Assembly: GCA_035946955.1 (NCBI GenBank)
Contig: DASYYE010000168.1
Location: 1 to 7,624, forward strand
Source: DASYYE01 sp035946955
GTDB lineage: Bacteria > Actinomycetota > Actinomycetes > Streptosporangiales > Streptosporangiaceae
Reading direction: 5' to 3'
DNA length: 7,624 bases
Shown: positions 1 through 5,428 of the stretch, piece after piece
Numbering within the stretch: position 1 is the stretch's first letter
Layout of the letters: the number at the start of each line of letters is the position of its first letter
Program-made: the position numbers and the translations under genes
The notes under the pieces: model-generated
What the model was told of the DNA's origin: nothing
What the model saw: the letters and a program-made list of their open reading frames with translations, nothing else
The model's database searches: none

Positions 1-28
1 CCCGTCGCCGCATTAGGGACCTTCGTCC

Positions 29-574
29 GTGGCGGCGCGGGCGGCCAGCCGGGTTGACTCTCTTGTCATGTTCGTGCGCGAGGAGCTGCGGCTACCGGCC
101 GACTTCGCGGCCAGCCGCGACCGGCTGTCCGCCGTGGCGCTGTCCGGCACACTGCTGACGGCCGCGCAGGCGGCCAGCGACGAGTCGGTGACGCGCGACC
201 ACCACACCGGATTGACCAGGGTTGGCCCGCTCGGCCCGGTCCGGGGCCTGTCCCGCGTTGTCGAGGTGCAATTCGGGGACCTGGTCGAGCACGAGGATTC
301 CGCTCAGCTGGCGCTGCGGTGGGAAGTCGCGGGGCCTGGCGGCGGGCTCTTCCCGGTCCTCGACGCCGACATCAGCATCACGCGAGTGGGGGAACACTCC
401 ACTGTGTTGTCGCTGGCAGGCACCTACCGGCCACCACTGGGCCTCCTCGGCGCGGGACTGGACCGGATCGTCCTCGGGCAGGTGGCCATGGCCACGGTCA
501 GGTCCTTGCTGCGGTGCCTCAGCGAGGCGATCGTCAACCACGGCACCGAGCCAGAACTCAGCCCAGTCCCCTGA
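29..574 (+). CDS. START/SRPBCC-like hypothetical protein (paralogue A)
   Basis: This 181-residue protein has no catalytic motif that I recognise. It has the look of a small actinobacterial SRPBCC/START-like ligand-binding protein. Its conserved blocks are RVGPLGPVRGLSR (about residues 63-75), RWEVAGPGGGLFPVLDADI (about 97-115) and YRPPLGLLGAGLDR (about 132-145), followed by a helix with VAMATVRSLL. The same blocks recur in order in the protein at 3719-4288, so the two are paralogues. There is no signal peptide or membrane segment. The GTG at 29 has an AGGGA nine bases upstream and follows an in-frame stop at 14-16, so the gene is complete. However, similarity to the paralogue only begins at the ATG at 68 (MFVREE against VFISEQ), so a start at 68 is possible. 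The reading frame is supported by the paralogy; the function is unknown and the fold is an inference. Confidence 0.72.
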   Translation: MAARAASRVDSLVMFVREELRLPADFAASRDRLSAVALSGTLLTAAQAASDESVTRDHHTGLTRVGPLGPVRGLSRVVEVQFGDLVEHEDSAQLALRWEVAGPGGGLFPVLDADISITRVGEHSTVLSLAGTYRPPLGLLGAGLDRIVLGQVAMATVRSLLRCLSEAIVNHGTEPELSPVP

Positions 575-656
575 AGCGGCGCGGCAGTGCTTCTCTGCGG
601 ACGGCCTGGCAGTCACAGGAAGCGGTGGAGTACCGCGGACTCGCAGCGGCCACGAC

Positions 657-698
657 CCTACGGTGTAGTAACCTTCGGTACCGTAGGTTTCAGAAACC
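657..698. promoter_or_regulatory. Compound palindromic operator upstream of the hemolysin III remnant
   Basis: Three overlapping inverted repeats are visible. CCTACGGT (657-664) pairs with ACCGTAGG (680-687). AACCTTCGGTACCGTAGGTT (670-689) is a 20-base palindrome with one mismatched pair. GGTTTC-A-GAAACC (686-698) is a perfect 13-base palindrome. The segment GTAACCTTCGG (668-678) matches 10 of 11 bases of the core of the palindrome at 2540-2576, read there on the minus strand. TAACCT (669-674) could be a -10 element. Palindromes of this length and A/T-C-G-G character are typical TetR-family operators in actinomycetes. That assignment is an inference, because no regulator gene lies in the window. 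Confidence 0.5.
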
Positions 699-723
699 GG
701 CAGACGGGAGCACTCCACGCGGG

Positions 724-944
724 ATGCCGCGGGTGGGACAGGTGGCGTGGGTTGCGCGGGGGCCCTCGTGCTGGTGCTGGCCGGGGGCATCCTCTACAGT
801 CTCGGTGCCGTCGTCTACGCCCGGAGACAGCCCGACCCGTCACCGCGGTAGTCCGGGTTCCACGAGGTCTTCCACGCGATGACTATCCTGGCCTACCTGA
901 CCCAGTACGCCGCCGTGTCACTCGTCGTCTACCGGGCAGCCTGA
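724..944 (+). pseudogene. Hemolysin III / TrhA (PAQR family) C-terminal remnant
   Basis: In the frame beginning at 762 the translation reads ALVLVLAGGILYSLGAVVYA, followed by RRQPDPSPR, a TAG stop (849-851), then SGFHEVFHAMTILAYLTQY and AAVSLVVYRAA, ending at TGA 942-944. This is the last two membrane helices of the hemolysin III/TrhA integral membrane family, including the HxxxH pair (codons at 861-875) that supplies metal ligands in PAQR-type proteins. The TAG sits between the usual P-W/S-P-R and the G-[YF]-H-E block, so it is an in-frame nonsense mutation. Upstream, VGQVAWVAR is readable one frame over from the ATG at 724, which suggests a further frameshift near 757-762. Intact members are around 200 residues or more; only about 70 remain here. 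It is almost certainly non-functional. Confidence 0.75.
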
Positions 945-1073
945 CCCAGGACGGGCGCGGCACCCGCTCCGCCGCTGCGGCTTCCCCGGCTTCTTCGCCG
1001 CTGCCGTGCTGGTGCCCGGTGACTGGCCGGGGTCGGATGGGGAGGCGCATGACCGAGGGCACACCATCAGCCA
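945..1073. other. Intergenic stretch with no recognisable gene
   Basis: This is the space between the hemolysin III remnant and the 3' end of the minus-strand monooxygenase gene. I see one short hairpin, CCCGG (1015-1019) with CCGGG (1027-1031) around a seven-base loop, which could act as a weak terminator for the minus-strand gene. Short open frames here show no family resemblance. Confidence 0.3.
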
Positions 1074-2531
1074 TCAGCCCCCGGTCCTGATTTCGTGGTT
1101 CAGGAGCCACGTCACCGCCTGAGCGGCCGACCACCCAGCCGGGTGCTCCTCAAGCATGGCGCGCACGCCATCGAGACCGGACCCGAGCGTGACGAGCGGT
1201 TCCTCGGTGTAGCCGTTGACGCGGCGGGTCTGGCCCAGACCGACGTTGGCCAGCAGCGCGTTGCACAAACAGGCTCGTCCGGCCGTAGCCGAGGCGTCGC
1301 CACCCTTACGGACATACATGTGCACCGGTTCGCCGGGGCACCTGTAGCCGAGCGCCCCGTCGGGTCTCAGGTAGGGCACGCGCAGGTGTCCCACGTCGCA
1401 CAATCGTGGGCGCGCCTGGTAGTGCTCCGCCTCGGCCAGGGTGCCCAGCAGCCGGGCGACCTTGAACGGGAACCCGGTCGGTGAGGCTACGGGGTCGGTG
1501 TGCACCCGCAGGGTGCTGTTCCGTACCTGATCGAGCAACTGGGAGCGGAGGCCGGGGCCCAGCCCGGACTCATTGCTGAGCGCGAACAGTGTACCCACCT
1601 GGACACCGGCCGCCCCGGCGGCGACGGCGCTGCGGAACCTGGCCGGGGTGCCGTAGGAGCCGCCGAGCCAGAACGGCAGACCCAGCGCGGCTAGCCGGGC
1701 CAGGTCCGGATCGTCACGCGGACCGTAACAGGGCTGGCCGTCGTCGTCCAGCGTGAGGCGGCCCCGAGGCGGTGCGTTGTGACCACCGGCCAGGGGTCCC
1801 TCGACGACGAAACCGTCTGGGCGGGTGGAGGGATCGCGGGCGAGGTATTCCGCCAGGACGTGCGCGGAGACGATGGCGAGGAAGGCGGGTTGCCGCAGCG
1901 GCGGCAGCGTCGTGCCGAGCAGACCCACCGGGTCCAGGTCCACCGTGTGCCGCTGACCGTCCGGTGCACCGACCACATCGACTGGGCTGCTCACCGGCTC
2001 ATGGCGGGCCAGCGCAGTGAGCAGCCCCGGCAGCGCTCGCGGAATACCCGCGCCGACCAGCACCACGTCGACACCGGCCAGCAGCGCGCCGTAGGCCGCG
2101 GCTGGTGTGGCCATCTGGATCTTCTCAAGGAAGTTGACTCCAACCGGGCCGTGATGGCCCTGCTTGGCCAGCCAGACCTCGGCGAAACTCGCCACCACCG
2201 CGAGTTCCTGGGCCCGGCGGCCCGGCCGCACCGTGAGCCGCGGAACCGGGGCGTACGGCGTTCCCGGCTTCCGGCCACCTGCGCGGAAGTAGCGCCGCAG
2301 GACGCGTGCGGCGATGGCTGGGACGGGGAAGGCGGCCAGCGCCGAGCGTGTGTGTCCGCCGGGGTCGCCGTCCTGCAGCCGACGTGCGAGAACAATCTCC
2401 AGCGCCGTACCTGACACGACTCCGAGCTGGCCCGTGGCCGCCACGGCCCGGGCCAGCGGCCACGACGAGACGGCCACCCCCATCCCGCCCTGGATGAGAG
2501 CAGGCAGCGCGCAGGCACCGGAGATCCGCAT
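1074..2531 (-). CDS. Nitronate monooxygenase-family flavoprotein
   Basis: This 485-residue cytoplasmic TIM-barrel flavoenzyme belongs to the nitronate monooxygenase / 2-nitropropane dioxygenase superfamily (FMN-dependent; related to PfaD-type enoyl reductases). Visible motifs are the N-terminal IQGGMG (13-18), then GPVGVNFLEKIQ (128-139), VVEGPLAGGHNAPP (242-255) and the phosphate-binding segment GGSYGTPARFRSAVAAGA (290-307) continuing into VQVGTLFALSNESG (310-323). H251 is at the position of the family's catalytic histidine. A C-terminal extension beyond the classical NMO barrel carries four cysteines (C378, C398, C421, C423), including GRACLCNALLANVGLGQ. The ATG at 2531 is preceded on its strand by AGGAG with five bases of spacing, so the start is well supported. 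That Shine-Dalgarno touches a long palindrome (2540-2576), suggesting tight regulation. The substrate cannot be told from sequence: alkyl nitronate oxidation is possible, and so is a lipid or polyketide reductase role. Confidence 0.88.
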   Translation of the reverse strand: MRISGACALPALIQGGMGVAVSSWPLARAVAATGQLGVVSGTALEIVLARRLQDGDPGGHTRSALAAFPVPAIAARVLRRYFRAGGRKPGTPYAPVPRLTVRPGRRAQELAVVASFAEVWLAKQGHHGPVGVNFLEKIQMATPAAAYGALLAGVDVVLVGAGIPRALPGLLTALARHEPVSSPVDVVGAPDGQRHTVDLDPVGLLGTTLPPLRQPAFLAIVSAHVLAEYLARDPSTRPDGFVVEGPLAGGHNAPPRGRLTLDDDGQPCYGPRDDPDLARLAALGLPFWLGGSYGTPARFRSAVAAGAAGVQVGTLFALSNESGLGPGLRSQLLDQVRNSTLRVHTDPVASPTGFPFKVARLLGTLAEAEHYQARPRLCDVGHLRVPYLRPDGALGYRCPGEPVHMYVRKGGDASATAGRACLCNALLANVGLGQTRRVNGYTEEPLVTLGSGLDGVRAMLEEHPAGWSAAQAVTWLLNHEIRTGG

Positions 2532-2539
2532 CAGCGCTC

Positions 2540-2576
2540 CTAGTTACGTTTCCGTAGGTTACGGAAACGTAACTAG
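2540..2576. promoter_or_regulatory. 37-base perfect-arm palindrome at the monooxygenase 5' end
   Basis: The left arm CTAGTTACGTTTCCGTA (2540-2556) is exactly reverse-complementary to the right arm TACGGAAACGTAACTAG (2560-2576), with the spacer GGT. It begins nine bases upstream of the ATG at 2531, and the first bases of the AGGAG Shine-Dalgarno lie inside its arm. On the minus strand a candidate -35 (TTGTGG) lies 18 bases before TAGTTA at the palindrome edge; this is weak. The likeliest role is an operator for a TetR-type dimer controlling the monooxygenase, and formerly also the divergent transporter. If it is transcribed, the same sequence would form a 17-bp hairpin beside the RBS. Confidence 0.7.
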
Positions 2577-2603
2577 CGGTAAGCCTGGCAGCTCCACAAG
2601 TGA

Positions 2604-3305
2604 CTTTCGTCCTGGACACAGGCGACCGACGCCCAGACCGGGGAGATGATCGTCTTCCCGGTGACCCTAGTTGCCCTGGTCGTCATCTTCAGCAGCATCG
2701 TGGCGGCGTCGCTGCCGCTCTTGTTCCTCGTGACCGGCAGCGTCGTGCTGCTGTTCCAGGCCCTGGTCCTCAGTTGCCTGAGCCTCACGGCCACCTTTGG
2801 CGCTTTGGTGTGAGTCTTCCAGGATGGCCACCTGGCGTGGCTCCTGGGCGGCTTCACCGCCACGGGGAACATCGCCGCGACCGTCCCGGTGATGCTCTTC
2901 GCCCTGTCGTTCGGCCTGGCCATGGACTACCAGCTGTTCCTACTGTCGCGGATCCGGGAGGAATACGAGCGCACCGGCTCACAGACCGACGCGATCGCCA
3001 TGGGCCTGGAACGGATCGGACGGATCGTCACGGCCGCGGCAGTGCTGATCTCCTTGGTCTTCCTCGCCTTCCTGGCATCCGGCATCTCACTCGAGAAGGC
3101 ATTCGGGATCAGGCTCCCGCTGGTCGTGCTGCTCGACGCCACGCGCATCAGAGGTGCGCTGCTGCCAGCCGTGATGCGCCTGGGCGGCCGCGCGACCTGG
3201 TGGGCGCCTGCGCCCATCCGCAGGCTTCATGCGAGGATCGGCGTGCGCGAAGGCCCGGTGGGTGCTGGTAACCAGGGTTCCGAGCGCCTGGTGGTGGCGG
3301 ATTGA
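2604..3305 (+). pseudogene. MMPL/RND family transporter remnant
   Basis: The frame continues from an in-frame TGA at 2601-2603 and encodes pieces of an MMPL-type membrane exporter. MIVFPVTLVALVVIFSSIVA matches the helix that opens the first membrane bundle. A few residues later it runs into FLVTGSVVLLFQALVLSCLS and LTATFGALV, which belong to the second bundle, so the intervening half of the protein is deleted. A TGA at 2811-2813 replaces the usual Trp before VFQDGHL. The frame then stays open with GLAMDYQLFLLSRIREEYER, RIGRIVTAAAVLISLVFLAF and a C-terminal LDATRIRGALLPAVMRLGGR-like block followed by TWWAPAPIRRLHARIG. Intact family members exceed 700 residues, and only about 230 codons remain. 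It is divergent from the monooxygenase gene across the palindrome at 2540-2576, perhaps its former control region. It is not expected to work as a pump. Confidence 0.85.
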
Positions 3306-3315
3306 CCGTGGACGT

Positions 3316-3506
3316 GCGGCCTCGGCGCGCTGGCGGAGAATCCTGGAACCCAAACTCGCCCCCGGCGCGCTCATCGCCGCCGACGACACCACCCACGCCA
3401 GCCTGACCGAGTACCCCAGCTACATCCGCGACCCCGCCAACGGATACGTCACCGTCACGTTCCCATCGAAGACGGCCTGGAGCTCAGCACCTGGACATCC
3501 CCCTAG
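3316..3506 (+). pseudogene. O-methyltransferase C-terminal remnant, frameshifted
   Basis: In one frame the translation reads WRRILEPKLAPGALIAADD and then TTHASLTEYPSYIRDPANGY, ending VTVTFP. At TTCCCATCGAA the frame breaks. The next frame continues IEDGLELSTWTSP to a TAG at 3504-3506. Together this is the last third of a class I SAM-dependent O-methyltransferase: the LEPKLxPGALxxADD strand-turn, the DPANGYVxVxFP segment and the final D-G-x-E-x-S strand. A single deleted base explains the break. The SAM-binding N-terminal part is absent; upstream lies the tail of the transporter remnant. It is non-functional as it stands. Confidence 0.72.
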
Positions 3507-3689
3507 ATGGCTCTGCGCGCACAGCGTCAATTACGGAGCGCATCCCGCAGCCAGGCCGCCAGCCCCTGCCAACGCCGCCATCGCCTGCAGGCCCCAGGCG
3601 CCCCTGATGTGAGGCCAGTGGGACAGTTCTTCTCACAGTGACCGCCTATCCCGCGCGGCGCGTCAGGACCGGACCAACGCCGCGCCGAC
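3507..3689. other. Intergenic stretch with no recognisable gene
   Basis: Between the methyltransferase remnant and the operator before paralogue B, only a short open frame from the ATG at 3507 is present (about 43 codons). It is rich in Arg, Gln and Ala, has no family resemblance and no Shine-Dalgarno. I see no repeat or RNA structure that I can support. Confidence 0.3.
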
Positions 3690-3705
3690 AGTGACTTTGG
3701 TCACT
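3690..3705. promoter_or_regulatory. Inverted repeat upstream of paralogue B
   Basis: AGTGAC (3690-3695) and GTCACT (3700-3705) form a perfect 6-bp inverted repeat around TTTG, ending 13 bases before the ATG at 3719. Position and symmetry suit a repressor operator in the promoter or leader of the downstream gene. No clear -10 or -35 pair is visible, and no matching site is seen before paralogue A, so the function is an inference. Confidence 0.4.
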
Positions 3706-3718
3706 TCTAACGGCGGCC

Positions 3719-4288
3719 ATGGAGTCCTTCAATGGGACCATGCCAGGGTGTGTGTTCATCTCAGAGCAGCGAGAACTCGGTGCCGATGGCGATGCCGCGC
3801 GGGTACGCCTGGCCCGCCTAGTCCAGGCTGACTGGCTGCCCACGGCGTCACGGGAGGCCTACCAGGACGGCATCGGCCAGTTCGTGAGGGTCGGGCCGTT
3901 CGGCGACACACCTGGCATGTCCCGGCTGGTCCGGGTCTGCTACGTCGAACCGCTGCACAAAGACGGCGTCATGACCGTGGGAGTGCGCTGGGAGGCGACC
4001 GGTATCACGGGTCCGCTGTTCCCCGTGCTCGACGCCGATATCAGGCTCAGCGGCCAGAACCCGGGCAGCCTCGTCGCGCTCACCGGCTGTTACCGCCCCC
4101 CCTTCGGGACGCTGGGGTCAGGGCTGGACCGGGTGCTGCTGCACGCGGTGGCCACTGCCACCATCAGCAAGTTCCTGGCCATCCTGGCCGAGGCGCTGGA
4201 AGACTCCAGCCCAGCGGCCCAGGAGGCCGCCATGCCGCCCCGATGGGTACCCAGACTCGAGCCAGCCGACTGGGTCACCAGCCCGTGA
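3719..4288 (+). CDS. START/SRPBCC-like hypothetical protein (paralogue B)
   Basis: This 189-residue soluble protein is paralogous to the product of 29-574. Shared blocks in order are RVGPFGDTPGMSR (about residues 57-69), RWEATGITGPLFPVLDADI (about 92-110), GCYRPPFGTLGSGLDR (about 125-140) and a helical VATATISKFL. By eye somewhat under half of the aligned core is identical, so the copies diverged long ago. It has a longer, less conserved tail than paralogue A. The start is uncertain: the in-frame choices are ATG 3719, ATG 3740 and GTG 3752, and none has a good Shine-Dalgarno. GTG 3752 matches the point where similarity to paralogue A begins. An in-frame stop at 3692-3694 limits the upstream extent. 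A hairpin terminator follows at 4319-4339, so it is probably transcribed alone. The function is unknown, and the SRPBCC-like fold is suggested by general pattern only. Confidence 0.75.
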   Translation: MESFNGTMPGCVFISEQRELGADGDAARVRLARLVQADWLPTASREAYQDGIGQFVRVGPFGDTPGMSRLVRVCYVEPLHKDGVMTVGVRWEATGITGPLFPVLDADIRLSGQNPGSLVALTGCYRPPFGTLGSGLDRVLLHAVATATISKFLAILAEALEDSSPAAQEAAMPPRWVPRLEPADWVTSP

Positions 4289-4318
4289 GCTGAGGCCACC
4301 TCGCCCTCGGCCTGGCCA

Positions 4319-4339
4319 CCCCGCCGGGGACTGGCGGGG
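4319..4339 (+). terminator. Hairpin terminator after paralogue B
   Basis: CCCCGCC (4319-4325) and GGCGGGG (4333-4339) form a perfect 7-bp GC stem with the loop GGGGACT, 30 bases past the stop codon of paralogue B. No U-tract follows, as is common for actinomycete terminators. Confidence 0.55.
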
Positions 4340-4390
4340 GCGGCGCTGCAGCCGGTGGCATGCGCGGGCCGAAGGGGCGCGGTGCCGACT

Positions 4391-4475
4391 GGAGCGAGGA
4401 GCGAGGGACAAGCGAAAGGAGCGACGAGGGAAGGCGGCGCCTCAGAGCGCCCCGGAGGCGAGCGGAGGGACGGGC
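4391..4475. repeat. Purine-rich GAGCGA repeat tract
   Basis: GGAGCGA occurs at 4391-4397, 4398-4404 and 4418-4424, and CGAGGGA at 4402-4408 and 4425-4431. AGCGGAGGGACGGG follows at 4461-4474. The plus strand is almost free of T from 4391 to 4440. A small hairpin, GGCGC (4436-4440) with GCGCC (4447-4451), sits inside. It is an extragenic low-complexity tract of unknown role and resembles dispersed GAGCGA-type repeats of high-GC genomes. Confidence 0.4.
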
Positions 4476-4636
4476 ATGAGCGGGCGCGGCGCTAGCCGAG
4501 ACCGGTGCGCGAAGCGCTCAGGGCGGCCGTCGAGGTCGCGTCCCTGACTTGCACCTGGGCGAGCAGCGCCGTGATGAAGCCCACCGCCCGCGCGCCCTGA
4601 GTCGGGCATCCAGGTCCGGCACTAGCCGCATCGCGG
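4476..4636. other. Intergenic stretch with no convincing gene
   Basis: I see no gene with family resemblance between the purine-rich tract and the toxin-antitoxin promoter. On the minus strand an open frame ending at TAG 4492-4494 reads VGFITALLAQVQVRDATST before its end. It looks coding-like but has no clear start and no recognised family, so it may be a gene relic or chance. Confidence 0.25.
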
Positions 4637-4649
4637 TTGGGGCGTATCC

Positions 4650-4666
4650 GTAACACCACGTGTTAC
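4650..4666. promoter_or_regulatory. Palindromic operator of the toxin-antitoxin operon
   Basis: GTAACAC (4650-4656) and GTGTTAC (4660-4666) are perfect 7-bp arms around CAC. The site ends nine bases before the antitoxin ATG at 4676 and overlaps the proposed -10 element. This placement is what is expected for autorepression by an RHH antitoxin dimer or its toxin complex. Confidence 0.65.
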
Positions 4667-4669
4667 CAT
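4664..4669 (+). promoter_or_regulatory. -10 element of a likely leaderless antitoxin transcript
   Basis: TACCAT fits the actinomycete -10 pattern TAnnnT, and its last base is six bases before the A of the ATG at 4676. No Shine-Dalgarno precedes the ATG, so transcription probably starts at or next to the start codon. A -35 candidate, TTGGGG at 4637-4642, is spaced too widely (21 bases) to be convincing. Confidence 0.5.
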
Positions 4670-4675
4670 CGTTGC

Positions 4676-4885
4676 ATGGCGACAAGACGATTCAGCGTCA
4701 GTGCACGGGAGGAAATCCACGACCGCATCCGGGTCCACGCCGAAGCGGCCGGGGTGGACATCTCCACCTACATGATCGCCGCCACCGTACAGCAGATGAT
4801 CCGCGACGACCAGGCCGCCGCGTCATTCGCCACCATCGACGCCGAGATCGCCGCGGACACCGCCGGGTCTGGCAAGGTCGCCTGA
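4676..4885 (+). CDS. Ribbon-helix-helix antitoxin
   Basis: This 69-residue protein has a short N-terminal beta strand RRFSVS (4-9). Two helices follow: EEIHDRIRVHAEAAG (about 12-26) and ISTYMIAATVQQMIRDD (about 29-45), joined by a VD turn. This is the ribbon-helix-helix DNA-binding pattern of VapB/CopG-type antitoxins. The remaining tail, rich in Ala and Asp, would wrap the toxin. The ATG at 4676 is chosen over an in-frame TTG at 4637 because the TTG would start before the operator and lacks a ribosome binding site, whereas homologous antitoxins begin with M-x-x-R-R-[FI]-S-V. The PIN-domain toxin starts two bases after the stop, giving a tight antitoxin-first operon. It presumably represses itself through the palindrome at 4650-4666. 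Confidence 0.82.
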   Translation: MATRRFSVSAREEIHDRIRVHAEAAGVDISTYMIAATVQQMIRDDQAAASFATIDAEIAADTAGSGKVA

Positions 4886-4887
4886 CC

Positions 4888-5418
4888 GTGACCTCCCCGG
4901 ACCTGCTCGCGGCTTTCCCGGACACCCGGACGGGCGAGCGCGTGGTCTACTACGACGCCGGGATGCTCATAGCCCTGCTTGCCAAGGACCCCCGTGCGCG
5001 GACAGCCCACGAGACGCTGAAGGAGTCCCCGCACCGGCCTGTCATCACCGGCCCGGTCCTCGCCCAGGTGTGGCGTGATGGCCCGGCAACCGTGCACGCG
5101 CTGGCGGGAATCTCCAACGACTGCACGATCCTGCAGGCCAAGGACGACCTCGGACCCATCCGCGGCCTGGAACGAGGCGTCGTCGGCTGCCTTCCCTGTC
5201 ATCGCGTCTACCGGCGCGCCGACTTCCAGCGCGCTGGGCGGATGCTCGGCAAGGCCCACCTCCCGGCCAAGAAGAAGCCCGATGCAGTCGACGCCCTGGT
5301 CATGGTCGCGGCGGCATGGCACAGCCCGTCCCTGGTCCTCACCAGCGATCCGGAGGATCTCCTCGCTTACCGGTCGGCACTCGACACACAGCAGGTCGAG
5401 GTCTTGCCCGTCAACTGA
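4888..5418 (+). CDS. PIN-domain ribonuclease toxin (VapC-like)
   Basis: This 176-residue PIN-fold nuclease is the likely toxin of the pair; family members cut RNA using Mg2+ held by acidic residues. The first acidic motif is VVYYDAGMLIALL with D23. The second usually carries Glu, but here it reads GPVLAQVWRDG with Gln at 60, a form I associate with an actinobacterial branch of the family. The third is KKPDAVDALVMVAA (D132, D135) and the last is LVLTSDPEDLLAY (D154, D157). At 176 residues it is longer than a typical VapC of about 130. The extra length is a middle segment (roughly 80-128) with C101, C104 and many basic residues. The GTG at 4888 lies two bases after the antitoxin stop, with AAGG about ten bases upstream. 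The gene ends just before a convergent hairpin terminator. Confidence 0.82.
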   Translation: MTSPDLLAAFPDTRTGERVVYYDAGMLIALLAKDPRARTAHETLKESPHRPVITGPVLAQVWRDGPATVHALAGISNDCTILQAKDDLGPIRGLERGVVGCLPCHRVYRRADFQRAGRMLGKAHLPAKKKPDAVDALVMVAAAWHSPSLVLTSDPEDLLAYRSALDTQQVEVLPVN

Positions 5419-5428
5419 CAGCACCGCA

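Noticed and set aside
92..790. Long minus-strand open frame overlapping paralogue A
   Set aside because: It is an antisense shadow in high-GC DNA: Arg/Pro/Gly-rich, with no family motifs, over a plus-strand gene whose frame is confirmed by its paralogue.
587..1090. Plus-strand open frame of 167 codons
   Set aside because: Its translation is Arg-rich and lacks motifs, while another frame of the same DNA gives a clear hemolysin III C-terminus with a stop codon.
2600..3271. Open frame of 223 codons starting with GTG at 2600
   Set aside because: The frame is a shadow of the transporter remnant: its product is Arg/Pro-rich and soluble-looking, whereas the neighbouring frame carries the recognisable MMPL helices.
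2889..3305. Standalone 138-residue membrane protein
   Set aside because: It is only the C-terminal piece of the MMPL family cut off by the TGA at 2811. There is no Shine-Dalgarno, and the family similarity continues upstream of the stop.
4391..4475. Possible CRISPR-like array
   Set aside because: Units are only about 7 bases, irregularly spaced, with no spacers of constant length and no cas genes.
4492..4636. Minus-strand coding-like frame ending at 4494
   Set aside because: The composition looks coding (VGFITALLAQVQV), but there is no credible start, no RBS and no family that I recognise.
4768..5424. Minus-strand open frame of 218 codons over the toxin gene
   Set aside because: It is antisense to a well-supported PIN-domain gene and has no domain signature.
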